A stretch of 64,000 bases of DNA from Choristoneura fumiferana. Lineage: Eukaryota; Arthropoda; Insecta; Lepidoptera; Tortricidae. Below the pieces are notes generated by a model, which saw nothing but the letters and a program-made list of their open reading frames with translations, was not told the DNA's origin and made no database searches. Both the position numbers and the translations under genes were made by a program. Below are positions 58,101 to 64,000 of the stretch, piece after piece (position 1 is the first letter of the stretch; every line of letters begins with the position of its first letter). The stretch is taken from the NCBI RefSeq assembly GCF_025370935.1, contig NC_133477.1, positions 829,371 to 893,370 of the forward strand. Reading direction: 5' to 3'.

Positions 58101-61100
58101 CCTGGAAGAGATCGCTCTTAAGCGATAAGGCCGCCTATTGCTTACCTTGTAATTTTCTGTGTACCTGTTCTCTGTATCGCTTACTATTTCTGGTGTACAA
58201 TAAAGAGTAATTGTATTGTATTGTATTGTTGCTGCGGCCAGTTAAGCACGGCACTAGCACTAATTAAAAAAAGTTAAGTATGGCTGTTTAAGAACAAGCT
58301 ATAAGAGCTCGTTTCTTCTTTTAAGTCGCTAGACTCTTGAGAGAATGCTTAGTGGTCCTTATGGTTGAGGATTAGCATCATCATGACTTTCATGGGAAAA
58401 TGCGGGTGGTTTCTTTTTTCCTCCCCCACCGCTGTGTGTCTGAAGTTCTCCCGGGACGACATAGACGAATTAAGTTCACAACCTTCTTGGCCAGATCGTA
58501 GCCGCTGTGCATGAAAATTTGGGATATATCGCACAGACGTCTGTCTGTCTTGAACTTGTGATGATGTAGTTCAGTGCGTCACCAACCGTTAACGACTGAA
58601 ACACCTTTTTCGCTGACGGACTATACGATGCTGACCTTTTGCGGCCCTAGGGAGGCCCATTACATACACTGTGTACCTAGTAACAGGGCCCACAATAGCT
58701 GCAGCCAGTGACAAATGCACGAATACACAGAGGATTATTAATATACATATGTGGGGGGAGGCTCCAATAAAGAGATCTCTCTCCAGGCAGGTGTTATGCC
58801 TGGGGACCGAAGTCCGAAGGAAGAGCGTCGGAGCTTGTATATATGCGACCGCGTTGAGAAACTTCGATAGCGCGATGTAGAACATGGTCGGAGTTTCTAT
58901 TGTTGTTCACTAGATGGCGCTAGGAGTCGCTACATATACATTAACCGGATCACATTTCTCTTGCGCAGGATACTGAAGCCGCTAGGAGGGACGTGGCTGC
59001 GCAGTACACCACCATTTCTAGGCTTGACCAAGGTACATTCAGCTTTCGTATTTATTTAGACCAACCTTATTCAATTTAGCTAGATTCTTTACAAAACCTT
59101 GCTCGCTGTTTGCTGGAAGGACAGTGTAAAACATCAAGTTAATTTTTAGATTATTTAAGCAGCGTGTTGTTTGCGTGTGCGCAGGCGTGGGGCTGGTGCT
59201 GGCGGAGCTGGAGGCGGCGGGGCGCGCGCGGGACACGCTGGTGCTGTACACGTCCGACAACGGCCCGCCCTTCCCCGCCGGCCGCACCAACGGCTACGAG
59301 CCCGGCGTGCGGTAACGCTTCACTCCATCCTCTCGGCTTGCCTTAAAATTAATCTGGAATATACAACAGATGGTTGAGAGAGCTTTAACAGAATATTACT
59401 GCGAATATTTCACTATTTTTTTTGGTGGTTAAAAATCGCGATACCTATCTATAAGTACCTAATCTCCAGGAACGTTTGCTTGACGCGATTTAGGCTTAAA
59501 TCATTCGGTTCCAGGTTCATCATTAATTGTTACTGAGTACCTAACCATTTCGTTGTTTTAATTCGATTAATAAGCCGTTCTATCACAGAAGTTGCATTCA
59601 TTCGACTTTAGGTGCATTAAAAAATATTTATATAGTGGTTTTACTTACTCAAACATCCTTGAACTTCGGGCGTTTACTTATTTGTACGGTCAAAAGCATA
59701 TATAAATATACATAATATATATATAAAGCCAAGACGTCAAAAATATCTATTATAAGTACAGCTTGCCACTAAACATAAGTACCCCACACTATAGGGTTGG
59801 ATGAGAAAAAAAAATCACCCCCACTTTACGTCTTTGGGAGGTACCCTAAATAAATGTTTTTTTAAATTTTTTATTGTAGGTACCATTTTGTCGGAATAGT
59901 TTACATACATATCCGTGCAAAATTACAGCTTTCTAGCATTGATAGTCCCTGAGCAAAGCCGCAGACGGTGGACAGACAGACAGACATGGCGAAACTATAA
60001 GGGTTCCGTTTTTTCCATTTTGGCTACGGAATCCTAAAAAAGGAAGGCTAGGCTGGCGGCCGGCGCTGCATAGCTAGTTGTATACCAGGTCTCCGCTGCT
60101 GATCGCGTCCCCCCTGGAGGGCGCGCGCCGCAACGAAGTTTCCAGCGCGCTGGTCAGCCTGCTGGACGTGGCGCCCACCGTGCTGGACTGGTTCGGCGCG
60201 CTCGCCCGCCCCGACTCTAACGACGTGTGGCCGGATGACGCGCCCAAAAGCCTGCTGCCTATACTCGAGAAAGGTAACATCGCCATTTTGTATCGTTACT
60301 ACAAGAGTTTTGTTTGATGTGAGTTTCTCCAGGTTGCTCCTGATTCAATGATTAAGTAGATTGGATCTTCTTGTTGGAACGGACGGTTATTCTCAATTAC
60401 CACCTGCGAAGCAATTCAATGGCATGTGTGAAATTCCCATTGCAAGTTTATTGAAATAAATCCGGATCTCTCACGTCTTAAATAGAGTTTAGCTCAACAT
60501 ATTACGATTACGAATAAGCACGAATCATATCGAGCTAATTTCGATTTCCTTTGATCCAATCCACAGTGTCCACTACTCGTATCAAACAAAACCTGCACCG
60601 TATTTGAAAGTCCATTGTGTCAGAACGTCCCCTATGTGTTAAATTGTCCACTGAGACAAGTTCACTATGTCAGAATGTCCACTGTTTCAGAGAACGTGAG
60701 TTATCCGGATTTATTCCATTAAAAAGTTTGCCTGGAAGAGATCGCTCTCAAGCACCTTGTAATTTCTCTGTGTACCGTTTTTCTGTCTCCTTTACTATTA
60801 TTATGTATTGTAAATATGAGTGTGTCTCACGGTAGTTTCATGTTCAAAGTTCCCAATTCGCAGTGGGCACGCGTGGGAACTACGGCCCAAGCCCTCTTAT
60901 TCTGAGCGGAGTCCTGTGCCCAGCAGTGGAATGTGTACAGGCTGAGTGATAATGATAGCGATATATCTATTGATGTGTGTCGTCAGAGCCGGCGCCGTCG
61001 GACGAGGCGGTGTTCTTCTCTACGACGCACCACGAGGTGTCGATGTACTTCCCGTCGCGCGGCGTGCGCACGCGCCGCTACAAGCTGCTGCACAATCTCC

Positions 61101-62546
61101 ACTACGCCATGCCTTTCCCCATCGACCAGGATCTCTACGTCTCGCCCACATTCCAGGTCAGTCTAACCCCTGTTTCACCATTCGTTGATTAATTTCATGT
61201 GACGTGACGATATCTGTCATATCGTAGTCAAAATACCACGCACAGGGCTTATCACGCTAACACACACGCGTAATATTTACCTCGTCGTTTCGGCAACATT
61301 ACAGTGGCCGTGGTCACGAGTAGACTGAAGTGTGGGGTGTCGAGTTTAAGACATTATAGGTATCTGTCATGTCAGTTCTGTTGGATTTGTCCGAATAAAC
61401 AGAGACGGCATGAAATATCTATCAAATAAAATTTATCAATTAGTGGTAAAACAGACCCTAAGTTTAAATTTACTTAGATATCAGGTTGCCTCAGCAATAA
61501 GGCCAGAACGACGTGGACCTGCCTTTTGTCGTCTGTCTTTCTTATATTATATTAATTGGATCTCCTGTTTCTGTGTTTGTGTGGTCTGTGGCTGGAAATT
61601 GATGGAAAATTATTTTTATGATTTTTCGGAGTGACTTTTAACTATATGTACGTAAATTTTTTTTGCTAAAAGAGATTGACTACGCGGAGTATTTTTTTTG
61701 TTATAAGTAACATTAAAGATTCTAGAAATTTAAGTACTTTGATCAAAATTGTGAGATGGTAACGCCCGCATCCTGTGTTTCAGGACATCCTGAACCGCAC
61801 GCGCGGCAAGCAGCCGCTGCCGTGGTACAAGACGCTGAAGCAGTACTACTACCGGCCGCAGTGGGAGCTGTTCGACCTGCGCGCCGACCCTGCAGAGACC
61901 AACAACCTGCACGGTCGGTACCTACCAACAGCAAAAGCCATAACCTTTCGTTCGACGGATAAACCCACCAACAACAAGCACAAACGGAAAATGCCAACTG
62001 CAAAATTAGGAACTATAAAATAACGATACATTACGAATAGGGCCTTCCACCTTACCTCCTTGCGTCGTATTTCGCAGTATTCATTTATTACGTGTCACAT
62101 AGAATTTAGTAAAATATTGTATCTATTGTTATTTTGTACTGAAATTATTGAATAAATTATCTTATTTTATCTTATGACCCTCCTTCTGCATCACTTTCTC
62201 TCGTATAAACTTTCTCTGTCTTTTTCTGTTCTGGCGGTGTGGAGAGCGTTGCGACCTGAAAAGTCAAGAGCTTGCGGATCGGTTCAGACCAACCTTACGA
62301 CAACCTTACTTATTTGCGGTTAGCATGCATTTTGCCGACTGCAATGAAAATAAATATTACAGGACGATTAACACCAATAGAGCATGTGTTGCAGGCAAGC
62401 CGTCGCTGGCCGGCACGGAGGCGGCGCTGCGGGCGCGGCTGGAGCGCTGGCAGCGCGCCACGCGGGACCCCTGGCGGTGCGCGCCCGCCGCCGTGCTCGA
62501 GGGGGACGCCTGCCGCAGCCTCGACAACGGCCTCGCGCACTATTAG
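52183..62546 (+). CDS. SGSH: N-sulfoglucosamine sulfohydrolase (heparan N-sulfatase)
   Basis: Eleven exons: 52183-52282, 54291-54420, 55149-55285, 56556-56712, 57371-57545, 58969-59032, 59185-59311, 60089-60273, 60987-61156, 61784-61913, 62395-62546. All phases match, giving 508 aa (vertebrate enzyme about 502). This lysosomal enzyme removes N-sulfate from glucosamine of heparan sulfate. A signal peptide (AAVYALLLYLSVT) is followed by LADDAG with metal ligands Asp35/Asp36. The sulfatase motif C-x-P-x-R is SSCSPSRAALLTG with Cys74, the residue converted to formylglycine. Others are GIIGKKHVGP, PFFLYVGFHDPHRCGH, YTSDNG with Asp279/Asn280, and HNLHYAMPFPIDQDLYVSPTFQ. The earlier in-frame ATGs at 52078 and 52132 would bury the signal peptide. 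Confidence 0.96.
52707..52826. repeat. GGGCTACTACGAAAC hairpin MITE, copy d
   Basis: GGGCTACTACGAAATTCGAA to TTTCGTAGTAG, with a TAAAATAATATT loop, in SGSH intron 1. Confidence 0.75.
53160..53525 (-). pseudogene. Truncated phosphomannomutase pseudogene
   Basis: On the minus strand this matches the PMM gene from about 51665 down to 51287: blocks AGGCAGAAAGTTTTATCCCA and GCCTGTGGGGAACACATCTAT are identical in plus-strand reading. Single-base and short deletions (for example in the FFGDKTDPGGN region) break the frame, and the N-terminal half including the nucleophile is missing. It lies in SGSH intron 1 and stops 15 bp before a foldback element. Because the parent is intronless here, retrocopy and DNA duplication cannot be told apart. 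Confidence 0.85.
53541..54108. repeat. Foldback element with tRNA-like heads, copy 2
   Basis: The outer ends TCGAAAATACAAACTGAGAC and GTTTGTATTTTCGA are inverted. Each arm holds a tRNA-like head: minus near 53601-53672, plus near 53988-54059 with GGGTTCGATTTCCAGTGCTG. The inner arms share GGAATCTAGACACGATTTTT and GCTGCTTAA. The ~150-bp centre has the GACATCTATGTGGCGTCGAC block. The arms total over 200 bp each. Confidence 0.75.
54428..54556. repeat. GGGCTACTACGAAAC MITE, diverged copy e
   Basis: CCAACTTCGTATCTTGCCGTCCC and the inverse GGGACGGCATGATATG, ending TTTCATAGTAGCCCCC, 8 bp after SGSH exon 2. Confidence 0.65.
54612..54730. repeat. GGGCTACTACGAAAC hairpin MITE, copy f
   Basis: GGCTACTACGAAATTCGAAA to TTTCGTAGTAGCCC, a clean 119-bp palindrome, only 56 bp from copy e. 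Confidence 0.8.
55495..55700 (-). repeat. CCCCCGACGCAAAAAGAGGGG repeat
   Basis: The minus strand has the block TAACCCCCAATGCAAAAAGA, GTGTTATAAGTTTGACC and TGTCTGTCTGTGTGTGGCAC. The same family is seen at 21065-21140, 23120-23290 (body) and 56258-56400. Confidence 0.5.
55705..56115. repeat. Inverted-arm element in SGSH intron 3
   Basis: GTGACTCCTAGCGCCATCTAGTGAGC, then CTGCCTGGAGATGGATCTC and CCCCTCATGATATTATGATAA, all return inverted by 56110. 58730-58945 has another copy of one arm (AAAGAGATCTCTCTCCAGGC, AGATGGCGCTAGGAGTCGC). Confidence 0.65.
57620..58235 (+). pseudogene. CR1/Jockey-type LINE 3' fragment in SGSH intron 5
   Basis: Encodes LLQNFLPFATKVALAQTLLH, PTFDYADICYPDL, CIRFIFGLRKFDHVSNFRSQ and LKWLPIRLRRNSH, parallel to the LINE at 31950-32700 (FDYADI versus LDYGDI). 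A stop follows at 57941. The tail has CTGGAAGAGATCGCTCTTAAG, CAATAAAGAGTAA and (TTGTA)n. Confidence 0.75.
59760..60035 (-). repeat. GGGTTCCGTAGCC repeat, reverse fragment
   Basis: Contains AAAATCACCCCCACTTTACG, the GGGAGGTACCCTAA block, and GGTTCCGTTTTTTCCATTTTGG: the 5' half of the element at 10042 in reverse. Confidence 0.6.
60725..60957 (+). repeat. LINE tail followed by a SINE 3' end
   Basis: 60725-60830 has GCCTGGAAGAGATCGCTCTC and a T-rich LINE tail. 60845-60957 matches the 3' part of the tRNA-derived SINE (GGCACGCGTGGGAACTACGG, TGTGCCCAGCAGTGG). A further SINE scrap is at 60405-60440. Confidence 0.55.
61164..61458. repeat. Degenerate Tourist-like MITE
   Basis: CCCCTGTTTCACCATTCGTTGATTAA and CAATTAGTGGTAAAACAGACCC are decayed versions of the 141-bp element's ends, with AACAGAGACGGCATGA inside. 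It lies in SGSH intron 9. Confidence 0.5.
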
Positions 62547-62906
62547 AGCGGTTTCAGATTATCCGATCCGATATCGGTATAGGATGACGATGGTCGACAC
62601 CCGATAGCCGACACCATGTGCTGTTTCCGATAAAATCGTTCCTATACGGCCATTTGCCACGCATGGGCTCTGCGCACTCAGAGACAGTTTAGATATACGT
62701 ATAGCACACATATACAAACAGTATCGTCCGACAGTCCACGGGCGCCCGATATGATATGGTGATGCCAACATATCGGTGTCGCCTCCGATATCCGATATCG
62801 GGCCAGACAATATGAAAGACAGGTACATATTTCATACATTTTACTTGCCCAGATATCGTATCGGCGTCCGATACCGATATCGGATCGGATAATGTGAAAA
62901 TACTCT
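62545..62906. mobile_element. MITE abutting the SGSH stop codon
   Basis: Left end AGAGCGGTTTCAGATTATCC and right end GGATAATGTGAAAATACTCT are imperfect inverted repeats joined to GATCCGATATCGG / CCGATATCGGATC arms. The first two bases of the element are the AG of the SGSH TAG stop. Confidence 0.65.
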
Positions 62907-62991
62907 GGTATCGAAGAGTTGCGCAACCTTGTGTATAAAGAGCGACGATTTTGTGCGACGTATATTCCTACTCCAGCCATTCTTATTATTA

Positions 62992-63115
62992 GGCATCTTT
63001 TCTACCAGAGATGCGTGCGAGGTTGCGTTGTGAGGAATGTGTCTGCCATGAACCAATAGAAACGCTTCATTTACCTATCCTCGCCCCGCGCAGCTCTAGT
63101 GGAAACAGCTCAGCG
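62992..63115. repeat. TTTCCACCAGAGATG MITE, partial
   Basis: CATCTTTTCTACCAGAGATGCG, CCATGAACCAATAGAAACGC and GCAGCTCTAGTGGAAACAGC match 44131-44245. The 3' arm is missing. Confidence 0.6.
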
Positions 63116-63354
63116 GTCTAAGCGACTGCTTCGCGAACCCTAACAGCAGATCAGTTAAATGAAAATGAAAGTTTTGACAAATTTTGGGCCATGGTAAATA
63201 TTAAATTTTTCAAAAGAGTTCCGTCGTCAAAATCGTATTTCGATGCTAAAATCACATTTGAGCACGATGGTTTAATGGCACTTCGATGTAATTTTATCCA
63301 AATCACAATTAGTGAGTAAATAAGTACCTATATTAAATGATATTGCAACGGATA

Positions 63355-63490
63355 ACTCACGTCTTAAACCGAGTTTAGCTCGACATGTTTCGGGCTATTT
63401 CGTAGCCCTTCTTCTCAGGAGCACGCGACTCGGCGGCTGCCGCAACACGCACACTACGCGCCACCGCTCTGCTCGCGCGACCCTAAATAA
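63355..63490. repeat. Common lepidopteran repeat, GGATAACTCACGTCTTAAAC
   Basis: CGGATAACTCACGTCTTAAACC, GAGTTTAGCTCGACATGTTTC, GGGCTATTTCGTAGCCC, then a GC-rich tail. A scrap with CACGTCTTAAATAGAGTTTAG is at 60475. Confidence 0.5.
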
Positions 63491-63538
63491 GTACCTACCA
63501 ATAAGTCAGTCGAAGGTATTTAATTTTTTATAAACTTA

Positions 63539-63896
63539 GGGTGGTTTTACAGTGATGCTTTCGCCAGCGCGGTTGGTAAGCGTCGCGGGCCACAAGCTTT
63601 GCGTCTCTTGGATCGTTAAATAGTTTTACCTTCGTTTCGTTTGATCGTTTACAGTTAACACCAAAGTTTCTTAAACTTTATAGTCACGGACACTCTCACG
63701 GACACGTTCACAATTTAAACGACCCCTGTCAAAATATTTTTGGAAATTTCCTAATTAATATGTTTACAGACTGACCTGCTGCGGCCCCCTGATACACATG
63801 CTACGGACCCCACTTTAAGAAACCCTGAATTTTACATAGTTTTACGGGCCGCGCTTAGCAACCGCGCTGGCGAAAGCTTCACTGTAAAACCACCCT
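63539..63896. mobile_element. 358-bp MITE with GGGTGGTTTTACAGTGA ends
   Basis: GGGTGGTTTTACAGTGATGC and GCTTCACTGTAAAACCACCC are inverted, followed inward by CGCCAGCGCGGTTG in both arms. TTA flanks both sides (63536-63538, 63897-63899). Confidence 0.8.
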
Positions 63897-64000
63897 TTAG
63901 TAAGTAGGTATGCCTACCTACTTACTAAAATCGTAGCACAGCATGTCTCCTAAACTCGTAACGATAATACTCAATGGATCTTTCACAGTAATTATAATTA

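Overview
This window looks like moth or butterfly (Lepidoptera) genomic DNA. It is AT-rich and intron-rich, with compact GC-rich exons spliced GT-AG. It is saturated with transposon debris of types typical of Lepidoptera: tRNA-headed SINEs, RTE, CR1/Jockey-like and restriction-like-endonuclease LINEs, Helitron-type ends, and many hairpin MITEs. No bacterial features are present. The species assignment is inference from this repeat and gene content.

Layout. 1-1.2 kb holds the last two exons of an unidentified membrane protein. 3.96-41.6 kb (+) is one 21-exon anoctamin/TMEM16 gene. I could join all of its exons in frame, giving about 984 aa. Its introns hold a 2.55-kb minisatellite of 45-bp units, two near-identical 427-bp elements, nested MITEs, a LOA/R1-type LINE remnant, and in one 10.2-kb intron a 9.1-kb transposon pile with inverted arms. 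41.6-47.4 kb is repeat-dominated. 47.4-47.9 kb (-) is a single-exon TPRKB/Cgi121 subunit of the KEOPS tRNA-modification complex. 49.3-50.7 kb (+) is a three-exon mitochondrial enoyl-CoA hydratase (ECHDC2/AUH type). 51.2-52.0 kb (-) is an apparently intronless phosphomannomutase. 52.2-62.5 kb (+) is an 11-exon heparan N-sulfatase (SGSH, 508 aa). Its first intron carries a truncated phosphomannomutase pseudogene and a tRNA-like foldback element. 62.5-64 kb is MITEs.

Gene relationships. The hydratase and phosphomannomutase genes converge tail to tail. Phosphomannomutase and SGSH are divergent, with 197 bp between their start codons, which suggests a shared promoter. Phosphomannomutase supplies mannose-1-phosphate for N-glycosylation, which lysosomal sulfatases need, but a functional link is only inference.

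The most notable protein signal is in the anoctamin. Its fold-defining stretches are clear, but the acidic Ca2+ ligands of TM6 and TM7 are replaced by Tyr, Lys and Val. It may therefore be a Ca2+-insensitive family member. The most notable DNA signals are the tRNA-like foldback elements, an apparent inversion between transposon copies marked by a matching 8-bp flank, a MITE whose edge supplies part of the SGSH stop codon, and the 45-bp minisatellite.
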